DNA from: Mikania micrantha | Taxonomy: Eukaryota; Streptophyta; Magnoliopsida; Asterales; Asteraceae | Assembly (NCBI GenBank): GCA_009363875.1 | Contig: CM018682.1 | Span: forward strand, 58,550,031-58,614,030 | Reading direction: 5' to 3' | Length of the DNA stretch: 64,000 nt | Part shown: positions 34,800 to 46,048 of the stretch, piece by piece | Layout of the letters: each line of letters begins with the position of its first letter | Position numbering within the stretch: position 1 is the first letter of the stretch | Position numbers and translations under genes: made by a program | The notes under the pieces: generated by a model | What the model saw: the letters and a program-made list of their open reading frames with translations, nothing else | Told to the model about the DNA's origin: nothing | The model's database searches: none

Positions 34800-36654
34800 T
34801 GACACCCCATAATTTCCAGGTCAACAAACGATTAAACTAAATGTTTATTTAAAATATTTCATTACACATGGCACTATAGTTAGTTTAATTTAGTGAGACA
34901 TGTACACGAAAGTACAAACCCAGTCGCACAACATGATAATTCGATGAATTATCGGAAAATGCACACACGTGTCAGAAATCACGAACGTTGGTGAACGCCA
35001 AATTAATCAAGCACCGGAATATTGCACAAGTCAATTATGAAAAAATAATTAATAATTAAGTTCAAACGAAGTTAAAATGACGAGTTATGGTCGAGAAACG
35101 AGCAAAAACGAAACCGGGCAAGTAAAAATGGGCCAATTGGGCTCGCCCAGACAGCCAGGCGGCACGCCAAAGCCCAACACTTGCCCCAAGCAGTGCGCGC
35201 GAGACAAAGAAGAACATATCAGATTAGAATAATTCGCGCGGTATGCCCGGACTTGATGCGGCTCGCTAGGAGGTACGCCTGGGAGTCGGGAATCACAGAA
35301 AATCTTCTTGAACACCTCAAAAATGATTTCCTCCTACTATCATCATTATAATTGACTTCAGACATCATCCACTTGGTAAAACCACCCCTAAGACACCCTC
35401 TATAGCTCTAGAAACTCAAGAACACTCTATTGGAAGCCATTGTTGAAGAAGTTGAAGCTTTGGGAGCTTGAAGGAAGGCTTGAAGGCTTGTCACCACCAC
35501 CATGAACACCCACATCTGCTAGAAGGCAAGTTTTAGGAGTTCCAGGAGCTGTCAACTTACCATCTTGGTGTTTCAAGACCTTGAGAGGTAGTTTTATGAG
35601 TTGGTACACACATTCAACACCCATACACACACATGAATTCACTAAAACCCACATTCAAGCTCTCAAACACCACATGCACGAATTCTTGCTTATACGAACC
35701 TGTGTTTTATCATCTAGATGATTTATTTGGGTTATAATAATGATCTATTGAGAATATTGGAACCATTCTGGTGCTATTTGTGATTTTCGGTTAGTGATGA
35801 TGACTTTTGTTTGCATGCATGTATGATCCACCATGATCCATGATGATTTGAATATGAATATGTGTTATTTATGCTATTGGAGATATTTGTATTGAAAATC
35901 ATGAGATGAAATGGACATTTTTTGTTATTTTAAGCATAGTTACTATAAATGGTGTCTTTTATGGTGCAAATAATATTAGATGATGAGGTTGATAAAATAG
36001 ATATGTTCAAGTGATGATTTGGGAGTTGTAATGATGATACTAGCATGATTTGAATATTGATGATATGAATCTTTTGGTCATAGATTGCTATTTTTAGTAA
36101 CTTTTATCGAGCAAAACATTCATGCATGATAATCTTGATTATGTTAAAGTATTATTGTGCTAAAAATGACCATATGAATATGTTGTGTAGTTGAAATTGG
36201 ATTAAAATGAGTTTTCTAGTGACTTTCTCTTTTATGAAACTTTATCCGGGTATTTCCATGAAATAGAGTATTTGGACTAGCTTCGGTAATGACAAATGAC
36301 TTAAAATGCCATCTTTTGATATTATGTGAAATTGTTAAATGATTTTAGTTACTAGACATGTCAAATATAGAAACTTTCCATTTTAAGAAACTTTAATGAA
36401 TAAAAACGGTTTATGTGCTTATTTGATCGTTCGTAACCACATGCTAAGTGTTAACATGATCACTTAGGAGTAATGAGCATGCTATAACTATTAAAATGTA
36501 TTTCATTGTAAACTTGATAAAAGTGGAAACTTACTATAAATAGTAACTTGTCCATTAATGTTACTTACGTGTTTTAATGCAATATGTGAACAATAACGAA
36601 TACTACATGAATTATAACTAACTCATGGTTCACCAACGGGTAGTTGACTTTGAC

Positions 36655-36710
36655 ACGGTCAAACACGAACAAGCACGGTCAAACATGGTCAAACATGGTC
36701 AAACACAAAC
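36655..36710. repeat. Short tandem repeat (GGTCAAACAYG)
   Basis: About five imperfect copies of an 11-12 bp CACGGTCAAACA unit just before D's insertion point. Confidence 0.7.
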
Positions 36711-36731
36711 AAACATGGACAAACATAACAA

Positions 36732-36736
36732 CCGGG
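36732..36736. other. Target-site duplication of D, left copy (CCGGG)
   Basis: Matches 50505-50509 exactly. Confidence 0.95.
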
Positions 36737-37237
36737 TGTCACACCCCGATCCGGCGGGGTTGGATCGGAGTCCCCGTCGGGCGGAAGGTTCCCGGGGCGT
36801 GATATCGCGGGTGATAATCATGATGATCAGATTGTTTACATAGCATCAACGTTTAAGAATATCTAAAGCACAATCAAATGATATATAGGATTACAAAGTT
36901 AAATTACAATAGCAATGTTCTGCAATTTAACTAAGTAAACCTAACCAAAAGAATAATGTATATATCTTGTATATGTACAAGATATCAAAAGTACTATGTG
37001 TCATCAACAAAAGTTGTGCTTCCCAAAAGTCTACTAGGTCCTCTATCTGGGCATCCTAGTATGCATATCCAAAAGATTAAGCTTAAACCTGTTCATCACC
37101 TGAGAAAGCATGTAAAAAGATCAAGTCAACACAACGGTTGGTGAGTTCATATAGTTTATAAGTTTAAAATAGTTTTCAACAAACCTCTTTTGGTAAAACC
37201 TTAACCTCATTAACTCCACATGTAATATCCAAATCGG

Positions 37238-37310
37238 TATGCTTATATATAGGGCATAGCCCTGAGTCGAGCCTACGACCCGCCCAGACGCCATCCCACC
37301 ACATACTAAT
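37238..37310 (-). promoter_or_regulatory. Conserved late-LTR TATA-like box (D 3' LTR)
   Basis: GCCCTATATATAAGC on the coding strand, preceded by a diverged GC-rich block (GGGTCGTAGGCTCGACTC). The 5' LTR copy is at about 46550-46620. Confidence 0.45.
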
Positions 37311-37469
37311 CCGGATATGACACTGTTGTTAATAATAATTAAGCATTTTACCTACCAATCAATCCCATTCCTCATCAAAGCTTTTGCTGTCTGTTTCAAA
37401 GTTTTCATGTCTATTGTATTCATACGTATTAGTTTCTCATCACGTTTATCAAGCATCATAGATTCACAC

Positions 37470-37980
37470 GCACATAGATTAGCAATTACATATCTCCTAT
37501 AAGCAGACAAAAGCTCTGGAATACCAGAAGTCTAGCAATTACATGTCTCTTATATAGATAATAGCTTAGCATTCATCAGGTCCATGTTTAGCCTTTACAT
37601 ACCTCTTATAAGCCGACAAAAGCTCTGGAATATCCAGAAGTCTAGCAATTACATGTCTCTTATAACCAGGTAATAGCCCCGTAACATTACGTATATGTTT
37701 AGCCTTTACATACCTCATATAAGCCGACACAAGCTCTGGAATATCCAGAAGTCTAGCAATTACGTGTCCCTTATAACCAGGTAATAGCTTAGAATCGATA
37801 CTTTCATGTTTAGCCTTTACATACCTCATATAAGCCGACAAAAGCTCTGGAATATCCAGAAGTCTAGCAATTACATGTCTCTTATAACCAGGTAATAGCT
37901 TAGTATCATTATGTTTATGTTATTACACGTATCTCACCCCATAGTTACAAGCTCTGGAATACCAGACGTTCAGCAATTAT
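37470..37980. repeat. Tandem repeat, 111-bp unit (D LTR)
   Basis: The TCTAGCAATTAC tag recurs at about 37531, 37641, 37752 and 37863, a 110-111 bp spacing, with diverged copies at both ends. Each unit is itself two related halves, TAGCAATTACATGTCTCTTA and TAGCCTTTACATACCTCATA, so the repeat grew from a roughly 55-bp ancestor. The other LTR has the same array at about 46790-47290. Because 111 is divisible by 3, a repetitive frame stays open on the minus strand (37566-37841), but its counterpart in the other LTR is interrupted and I do not call it a gene. Confidence 0.9.
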
Positions 37981-38040
37981 GTAGACTATGGTTAGATACA
38001 TGTATGATGGCCTAGTAGCATGTAATAGTTTCCAACATCA

Positions 38041-38285
38041 TATCTCATGTAATAGTATCAAGTCTCATGTAATAGTATCAAGTCTCATGCAATTGAATCA
38101 AGTATCATGTATTTGTATCATGTCTCATGTAATTGAATCACATCTCATGTAATTGAATCAAGTATCATGTATTTGTATCATGTCACATGTAATTGTATCA
38201 AGTCCCATGTATTTGCATCAAGTCTCATGTAATTGTATCAAGTCTCATGTATTTGCATCAAGTATCATGTAATGGTATCAAGTAA
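38041..38285. repeat. Tandem repeat, 20-bp unit (D LTR)
   Basis: About twelve copies of a unit close to AAGTCTCATGTAATTGTATC, alternating AATTG and TATTTG variants. The duplicate is at about 47352-47597. Confidence 0.92.
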
Positions 38286-38844
38286 CCAACAATTGATTTT
38301 AAGCATCTAGCTTAAAGTAAAGGTTTCAATCATAAGTAATCATGATTATGTTTTAAAGCATTAAATAACATTTCAGTAAAAATGTTAAACATGCTTCCCA
38401 GTCCCGAAGTAAAACAAATAAGTTTGAAAGGGGACAATGAACTCACCTTAGGTCCGAAGTGTTTGATCAAGTAGAATAAGAATGCACGCGCTCTTTGTTT
38501 ACACTTGATTTAATGTTCACGCTCCTGTATTGATTTCATAATGTTGTATTTTATAAGTATATAAATTTGTAGGAATTTGTTGTGCGCGTAAGTGTTAGTC
38601 CTAAAGTTGACTAACACTTAAGAATTTTGTTTATTATCCGGCCCTAATTATTTATTGTTCAAAATTCCATGGTTGCTCATTAGTTACAAGTTATCAATTG
38701 TATAATAGGCTTTCAAGCCTTTATGTAGTTTGTTCCCGACTTGTTATTACTTTATAACAACAAGATGATATCCCATAATATCTTTATCCTTTGTTTTGAT
38801 CATATCAAACATTCATTCTTGCGTTTGTTATTTACTTGAATCCA

Positions 38845-39975
38845 TTGGGCCGGATATTGTTGAGTCTCGTGAGTCACATGGGCCACTATTGGCCCCTTGA
38901 ATATTTATTGATCTAACCAAAAGAGTTTGGCCCGAAAGGTTTAGGTTAGGCCTTCTTTGGGTAATGTGGGTCGATATGGCGAACATGGGCCACTTGAGCC
39001 AACATGGTCTACACGTTGAAATCAAATGATTGGGTGTCCTATTGGGCCGAGTAAACTATTAGGCTACATGCTTCCACGGACTGAATAAGTGGGTCAAGAC
39101 CAAATAAATTTGGGCTTGACCATATTGGGCCAGCTTAGAGGCTGTTGGGCCACATAAAATACAACAATTTCAATATTTGAGTTGGGCTAATAAAGGGGTT
39201 GGGCCGGTTGTCATTCGGCCGAGTAATGTATTTGTCTTGGGCCAAAACTATGTGGGCCGTTCTAAGTGATCTGGGCCAGAGGTTTTGGGGCCGGATGATC
39301 CCACCTGAAACAATTAACCACCACGTTTTCTTGGACCGAAATTATTATGTATAAGCTAAATAAATGAAATGGGCTAGGTGAACTTAATTGGCCTCAAACG
39401 AATGGGATTGGGCTTGCCACAGATGTGAGCCGAATTAGAGGGACATGGGCTACTCAATTGATTTGGGTTACTTTATACTAATTGGACCAAATTCGTATAT
39501 TATGGCCTGTTAAAAGAAGTTGGGCTAAATTATTTGCAGTGGCCCGATTGCAACATCATGAATCTTTCAGCGAACCTAGTTGATATGGTTCGCCACATGT
39601 GCAAAGGTTCGGCAGAATTTTGACAAGCCAGGGTTCGTGGCTAAAGAAATCAATGGTTCGTCCCATGCTACAAGGCTCGTCCATGTGAGGGTTCGTCTCC
39701 ATCGATGGTTCGTCTAGGGTTCGTGACATGAGTTGGAGTTGAGCTTAGATGTCCAGGTTCGGCATGTCTATGAGCAAGAAGGTTCGCAACTTCTAAAGTT
39801 CTGATTAGGCATGACCAGGTTCGTATCCCTAAACAAGGTTCGCTGCATGACAGTTGGCTCAACAGGGTTCGTTCCTGGTTCGTCGAATAAGGCCTGTGTG
39901 AAGGTTCGTGAAACCTGCATAGTTCTTCCCTGAAGTCACAAGTTCGGCCGGTTATCTTCACGAACCTGTAGAAGC
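38845..39975. repeat. Motif-iterated leader domains of D (GGGCC, then GGTTCG)
   Basis: From about 38845 to 39550 the words TTGGGCC, GGGCCG and TGGGCTA recur. From 39580 to 39970 I count about 14 GGTTCG words, many as GGTTCGTC or GGTTCGTG. The duplicate is at about 48155-49285. Open frames here (39668-40003) are not credible genes. Confidence 0.75.
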
Positions 39976-40375
39976 TAGTCATCAGCAAGCATCTTTGAAC
40001 CACAAATTAGTTCATCCTCATACTGTGGTTGCATATCGACTGGTTCACGAGGTGTAGGGTGTGTGGAATATGACTTTGAGCCGGACACAATGATGGGTCG
40101 AGTACACATACGAAAACCCTAATTTCTGGAAACTTTATGGCATCATACCTTCGATTTCAGTGGATAAACCTTCCGATCTGTTGTACTTCCTTGTAGAGAA
40201 GGTCAAGATGGTCGTTTAGGCGCAAGAATCACGTGATTTGGTTAAGATTTGAGCTAGTTATGAAGCTCCAAAGTGTGTTAATGGTGATTTTTGGTGCTAG
40301 AGAGAGAAACGAACGGGAGAGGGTTTTTGAGAGAGAAAGGATTTGTATTAAATGAGATAAATCATCTCATTTGAT

Positions 40376-40386
40376 GTTTAAATACC
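40376..40386 (-). promoter_or_regulatory. Early TATA-like element (D 3' LTR)
   Basis: The coding strand reads GGTATTTAAAC, followed after about 35 bp by CT-rich sequence (CCTTTCTCTCTC, then TTTCTCTCTCTAG). This is a typical plant core-promoter and 5'-leader composition. The 5' LTR copy is near 49686-49696. Confidence 0.4.
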
Positions 40387-40760
40387 CCGTGGGTATTTGG
40401 GTTCGTTTCGGTTGCTCGTTTCGCGTTTTCGTCGCGGATCCGGCACGTTACGCGCATAAATCGTAATTTAACTAAAGAAAAATATTTTTAGGATTTATGG
40501 AACACAAATATTATTAGAAAATATTTCAGATATCGTTGAATTAAATTATTTTTCGAATTATAATAGTTTTCGCGTTTTGTTTAATTTTCGGGTTTAGAAA
40601 GTTCGTTCGCAATTTAATTAAAATAATTTAGTTTTAATTTGTTTTATGATGAGTTTCAAAATTGTAAAATAAGAAATATGATATTTCTTTAAATTTATGA
40701 TCGTTCGTATCGTTATTCGTTTTCGTTATCGTTTCATCAGATCGCGTCACCATCGCGCGT

Positions 40761-40892
40761 ATTCGTTCGAATCGTCATTCGAACGAACACGTCGATGGTT
40801 TGGCTTTCTGATTCTTGTTTTCTACTGTTAAGTTATTATTTCAGAACGTTAAACTATCAGAATCATTCGTACAGATCGTCACCTATACGAAT
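40761..40892. promoter_or_regulatory. Twin U3 palindromes (D 3' LTR)
   Basis: 40761-40788 and 40865-40892, starts 104 bp apart. Confidence 0.6.
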
Positions 40893-41192
40893 AACTCGTC
40901 GGTTTAGCATTCTGCAGCAATAACCGTTAGGGTTTTGTTTTGTCTCACCTCACATACGTTTGTGTAAACTAATATAACATCAAGTATTTATGTTTCAACA
41001 CTGTGTTGTCTGGCATGTTTCAGACTGTTAAACCCTAAGGTTTCAGTCAATTTCAGACAATCGTATAATAGTTTCGTGTTAATCAAATGCATAAATAGTC
41101 TAAACGTAGTTTAACGAAATGTGTACCTGAATCACTGTACATGTTTACTGTTGCGATCACTGTTCCGGCATGCGTCCGGCACTGATGTTACA

Positions 41193-41205
41193 GTCTCCCC
41201 TTGTT
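41193..41205 (-). other. Polypurine tract of element D
   Basis: AACAAGGGGAGAC on the coding strand, adjoining the 3' LTR. Confidence 0.88.
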
Positions 41206-41226
41206 AGAGAAATTTTGTCCCGAAAT

Positions 41227-44200
41227 TTAAGACTCGTTATTCGGTACGACTTCCTCGGCAAAGAGTTGGGGATACTTGTTTCTCATGTGATCTTCACGTT
41301 CCCAAGTAAACTCAGGTCCGCGCTTTGAGTTCCAACGAACTTTAACAATAGGAATACGACTTCGTCTCAGTTGCTTGACCTAACGATCCATGATCTCCAA
41401 TGGTTCTTCAACAAAACGTAGATGTTCATCCAATTGAATTTCTTCAACTGGTATGATAAGAGTTTCATCAGTAAGGCATTTCTTCAAGTTTAAGACGTGA
41501 AACACGTCATGTACACCACTAAGTTCATCTGGTAGGCTCAATCTGTATGCTACAGGACCAATACGTTCGATGATCTCGAACGGTCCCACATATCGTGGTG
41601 TTAGTTTGCCTTTCTTTGCGAATCGAACTATGCCCTTCCATGGGGAAACCTTTAACATTACACTATCTCCCACTTGGAATTCCAACGGCTTGCGCCGTTT
41701 ATCGGCATAGCTCTTTTGTCTGCTTCGTGTTGCTTGTAGTCTTTGTTGTATCTGAGCAATCTTGTCTGTAGTTTCTTGAATAAGTTCTGGCCCCGTGATA
41801 TGATTGTCTCCCACTTCCGACCAACAGATCGGTGACCGACATTTGCGACCATAAAGAGCCTCGAATGGGGCACAACCGATGCTGCTGTGATAACTGTTGT
41901 TGTAGGAGAACTCGATTAGTGGCAAGTGAGAATCCCAATTACCACCGAAGTCTAGAACACAAGTTCTTAACATATCCTCCAGGGTCTGAATAGTACGTTC
42001 GCTTTGACCATCCGTTTGTGGACGATAAGCTGTACTCAAGTTTAATTGCGTCCCTAGAGATCTCTGCAATGATTGCCAGAACCTTGATGTAAATCTGCTA
42101 TCACGATCTGAAATGATAGACAATGGCACACCATGGCGTACCACTATCTCGTTGATGTAAGGCTTTGCTAGTTTATCCATCGTATACGTTTCTCGCATCG
42201 GCAAGAAGTGAGCAGATTTGGTTAATCGATCAACGATAACCCAAATGGTGTCATGTCCACTGGAAGTGCGGGGTAGCTTGGTTACAAAGTCCATAGCTAT
42301 TTGTTCCCACTTCCAAAGTGGAATTTCAGGCTGTTCCAGTAAACCTGACGGTTTCTGGTGTTCTGCCTTTACTTTATCACACGTAAGGCATCTACCAACA
42401 TACTCAGCTACGTCTTTCTTCATACCCGGCCACCAATAATATGCACGTAAGTCTTGGTACATTTTATCAGCACCAGGATGTACAGAGTACTTGGTTTTGT
42501 GTGCTTCATCAAAAATAAGTTTCCTTAACTCATCTACTGTAGGAATCCAGATACGATCCTTGAAGTAAACGAGTCCATCAGGTTTTGTCTCCAATTGTTT
42601 CTCCACACCGCAATCAAGTTCTTTCTTCAAGTTTTCTCGTTCAATCACTTCTTGTTGTGCTTGTATGATGTTGTCGTGTAAGCTTGTCTGCACAGTCATT
42701 CCCATTGCTCTGACGCGCAAGGGTTTGACCCGTTCCTTCCGGCTCAAGGCATCAGCAACAACGTTTGCCTTGCCCGGATGGTACTTGATTACACAGTCGT
42801 AATCATTCAGAAGCTCAACCCAACGTCGCTGTCGCATGTTGAGTTCCTTCTGATCGAATATGTGTTGTAGACTTTTGTGATCAGTGAATATGGTACACTT
42901 GGTTCCATATAAGTAATGCCTCCAGATCTTCAGTGCAAACACCACTGCTCCCAGTTCCAGATCATGAGTTGTGTAGTTCTTCTCATGAATCTTTAATTGT
43001 CTCGAAGCGTAAGCAATGACTTTGTCTCGCTGCATAAGTACACAACCAAGTCCCTGATGGGATGCATCACAATACACAACAAAGTCATCACAACCATCTG
43101 GGAGGGATAAAATCGGAGCATCACATAACTTTTGTTTCAAAGTCTGAAAGGCTTCTTCTTGTTTTTGTTCCCAAATGAACGGTTCGCTTTTCTGTGTTAG
43201 CTTCGTGAGTGGCAGAGCTATCTTAGAAAAGTTCGAGATGAACCTTCTGTAATAGCCTGCCAAGCCTAGAAAAGAACGTATCTCCGTAGATGTCTTCGGA
43301 GTGTCCCAATTTTTTATTGCCTCGATCTTGGCAGGATCAACGTGAATTCCCTCACTGTTAACAACGTGGCCTAAGAATTGAATCTCTTTTAACCAAAACT
43401 CACACTTAGAGAATTTGGCATAGAGTTTCTCTTCCTTTAACAGTTCCAAGATCGTTCTCAGATGTTGCTCGTGTTCTGCTTTGCTTTTAGAATAGATCAA
43501 TATGTCATCAATGAAAACAATAACAAATTGATCTAAGTACGGCTTACACACACGATTCATGAGATCCATGAAAACCGCAGGTGCATTCGTCAAACCAAAA
43601 GGCATCACCATGAACTCGTAATGCCCGTACCTGGTACGAAACGCCGTCTTCGGTATGTCTTCGTCTTGCACTCTCAGCTGATGGTATCCTGAGCGCAGAT
43701 CGATCTTCGAAAAGAACTGAGCTCCTTGCAACTGATCAAACAAATCATCAATCCTCGGTAATGGATACCGATTCTTGATGGTTAGTTTGTTTAGCTCCCT
43801 GTAGTATATGCACATGCGAAAAGATCCATCCTTCTTTTTCACGAACAGAACCGGAGCTCCCCAAGGTGAGTAGCTCGGTCGGATGAATCCTTTATCAAGT
43901 AATTCCTGTAGTTGGTTGGATAATTCCAGCATCTCCGAAGGTGCTAACCTATAAGGGGATTTAGCAACAGGCGTTGCTCCAGGAATCAGATCAATACGAA
44001 ACTCTACCGGTCGCACAGGAGGCAAACCAGGTAGATCTTCAGGAAACACCTCAGGATATTCTTTCACTATCGGTACGTCTTGTAATGTTTTCTTGTCTTT
44101 GTCTTTCTCCACCACATGAGCCAAGAATGCTATGCACTTCTTTTGAAGACACTTACGCGCTTTTATGCATGAAATGATCTTTACGTTTCTCTTTGCTTGA

Positions 44201-45933
44201 TCCCCACGAACTTCCAATACACGATCATCCGTTACTGGAATCCGAAGTAGCTTCTCGGAACAGATGACTTCAACTCGGTTGAGTGAGAGCCAATCCATCC
44301 CCACGATGATATTGAAACTGCCCAACTCCATCGGCAACAAGTCGATGGAAAATGTATGATCTACGAGTGTAAGTGGGCAGTTCCTAAGTATAGTGCTAAC
44401 TGTAACTTGTTTCCCATTAGCTACTTCAATAATGTAAGGGGAGTCTAAAGTATCCTCAGTAAGACTAAGTTGTCGTGCAAAATCAGATGAAATAAAACTC
44501 TGGTCTGCACCAGTATCAAATAGTATGGATGCATAAGAGTCATGTAAAAGAAATGTACCAGTGACCACATTAGGGTCCTGACGTGCAGCATTGGCTCCGA
44601 TGACAAAAGCTCGTCCACGAGGTGCTTGTGCTCCAGCTTGCACCTTCTTTGGACAGTTGCGGGAGAAGTGACCTGTTTCCCCGCAGTTGTAACAGCCTCT
44701 GTTGTTGTCAGCTGGATTCTGTGGTGGTGGTGGAGGTAATGCTCTTGTTGTAGTGTTGGTTGCTTGATTCACCGCAAAGCGGCATTTGTTAAACTAGTGG
44801 CCAAATCGACCACAGTTTGTGCATTTCCTGCATTGAGCACTGGCAGGATGATGATACTTGCAGTTTGTGCACTGGGGATATTCCCCTCCATAACCCCTAG
44901 TAGTAGGATTGACAGGTGCTGCAGGTGCCTGTCGCAGAGGGGTAACGGCTGCATAATTCTTGACAACCTTTTGTTTCTTTTTCTGATGGTACTCGGGTTT
45001 CTTTGATGTTGTTTCCTTGGCTTTTCCAGCATCATCTTTCAAGACTTCAGACTTTACCATTACCTTGGTAAGCTTAGCAGAGAGGGAAATGGCTGACTCC
45101 AGAGTAGCAGGATATGAAGCTAGTACAACGCTTTGTATACATGAAGGTAATCCTGCCACATAGCGATCAATCAGTTTCTCCAAGATTGGTACCATTTCTG
45201 GCACCAGGGCTACCAGTTCATGATAGCGGTTGGTAAAAGTCATATGATCAGCTCCCTTCATCTCATGATTCGAGAGCTCAATCTCCAGTTGTTGTAGTTC
45301 ATGTTTCGGGCAAAACTCATTCCTCAGAAGAAGCTTAAATTCTGCCCAGGGCATCGCCATTGCTTCATCTCTTCCCTTAGCCCTAATCTGTGCGTTCCAC
45401 CATGTTAGAGCTCGCTTGCTGAATGAACCTGCTGCATAGCGAACCTTATGGTGTTCTGGACAGCTGCTAATGTCCAGAGTGTTCTCCATTTTCTCTAGCC
45501 ATTGGATTAATCCAACAGCTCCTTCAACTCCAGTGAAACTACGAGGTTTGCATCCTACAAAGGATTTGTAGGAGCAATCAGACGTATGACCAGTGTTTCC
45601 ACTAGCCTCTCCGGTGGTATGGGCAGAGGTGTTGCCTTGGCCTTGAATCCTGTTTATCATCTCTGGGATGACATCCTTTAGTTGACTCGTCAGCTGGGTA
45701 CTCAGTAGTGTCGCCAAAGCGATAGTAGCAGGATCTAATGTCTGAGCAGTGCTTGAACCTGGTGGCGGAGAGTGTGGAGGAGGCGGAGGAGGAGGAGGTG
45801 GCGGTGGTGAATCTGGTGGTGTAGGAGTCGATGAGTGAGGAGCAGAGACTTGCGGAGTAGGTTGTTTTCTTGGCGGCATTATGATCATAACCAAAAGAAT
45901 TTGGTTAGTGCAATGATCGAATGCAGAAAACAT
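41227..45933 (-). pseudogene. Element D gag-pol-chromodomain polyprotein with two stops
   Basis: One frame runs from 45933 (or an inner Met at 45888, just before MPPRK, the more likely start by comparison with A and B) to TAA at 41227-41229. Gag has a long proline run and ends in CCHC knuckles; the second, CYNC...H...NC, is at 44653-44694. Protease LFDTGA lies near 44515, reverse transcriptase FIDD near 43505, and RNase H CDASHQG near 43060. The integrase zinc-binding region is at 42390-42500, with core blocks MDF near 42290, ISDRD near 42110 and EFSYNN near 41915. The chromodomain is at about 41240-41385. The first stop, TAG at 44794-44796, replaces the Trp of the first CCHC knuckle. The second, TAG at 41380-41382, replaces a Lys just after EIMDR and cuts off most of the chromodomain. 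No frameshift was seen. Confidence 0.95.
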
Positions 45934-46030
45934 AATGCAAACTTAAGTCATAAATTCTCTACATGTGGGTCCCTAAGTTATAGTCTAGGTCAAACCGTTT
46001 ATGTAAATGACCTAATATTCTCTATAACCT

Positions 46031-46045
46031 TGTGCTCTGATACCA
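46031..46045 (-). other. Primer-binding site of element D
   Basis: The coding strand reads TGGTATCAGAGCACA, matching initiator tRNA-Met over at least the first 12 bases, three bases inside the 5' LTR. Confidence 0.9.
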
Positions 46046-46048
46046 ATC

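Larger units (their letters stand above)
34800..36736 (+). repeat. LTR-like region, left part (interrupted by D)
   Basis: No gene found. It starts TGACACCCCATAATTTCC, includes a leader-like stretch with TTGTTGAAGAAGTTGAAGC (about 35440-35460), and near 36613-36650 carries CTCATGGTTCACCAACGG followed by TAGTTGACTTTGACACGG, reminiscent of the CTCACCAACC...GTTGACTTTG block in remnant H. A short CGGTCAAACA(C/T)G repeat follows at about 36655-36710. Element D is inserted at 36737 and the region resumes at 50505. Orientation is probably plus, but this is not certain. Confidence 0.5.
37100..38446 (-). other. Putative LTR intron (D 3' LTR copy)
   Basis: Donor AAG|GTGAGT at about 38446 and acceptor TTTCTCAG|GTGATG at about 37100 on the coding strand. 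ATGAACTCACC (38437-38447) and GGTGAGTTCAT (37140-37150) are perfect 11-nt complements. The 5' LTR arms are at 47749-47759 and 46452-46462. Confidence 0.35.
36737..41192 (-). repeat. Element D 3' LTR (4456 bp)
   Basis: TGTCACACC...GATGTTACA. Landmarks from the left: terminal block, late TATA-like box (37238-37310), 111-bp repeats, 20-bp repeats, donor arm, GGGCC-rich and GGTTCG motif domains, TATTTAAA near 40376-40386, twin palindromes. Confidence 0.97.

Noticed and set aside
37566..37841. 91-residue open frame with a repeated SAYMRYVKAKH block
   Set aside because: It is a by-product of the 111-bp array (unit divisible by 3). The same array in the other LTR of D is not open, and no start context or relative is recognisable.
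38041..38285. CRISPR-like array
   Set aside because: Units of 20 bp are directly abutting with no unique spacers, in a plant LTR. It is a plain tandem repeat.
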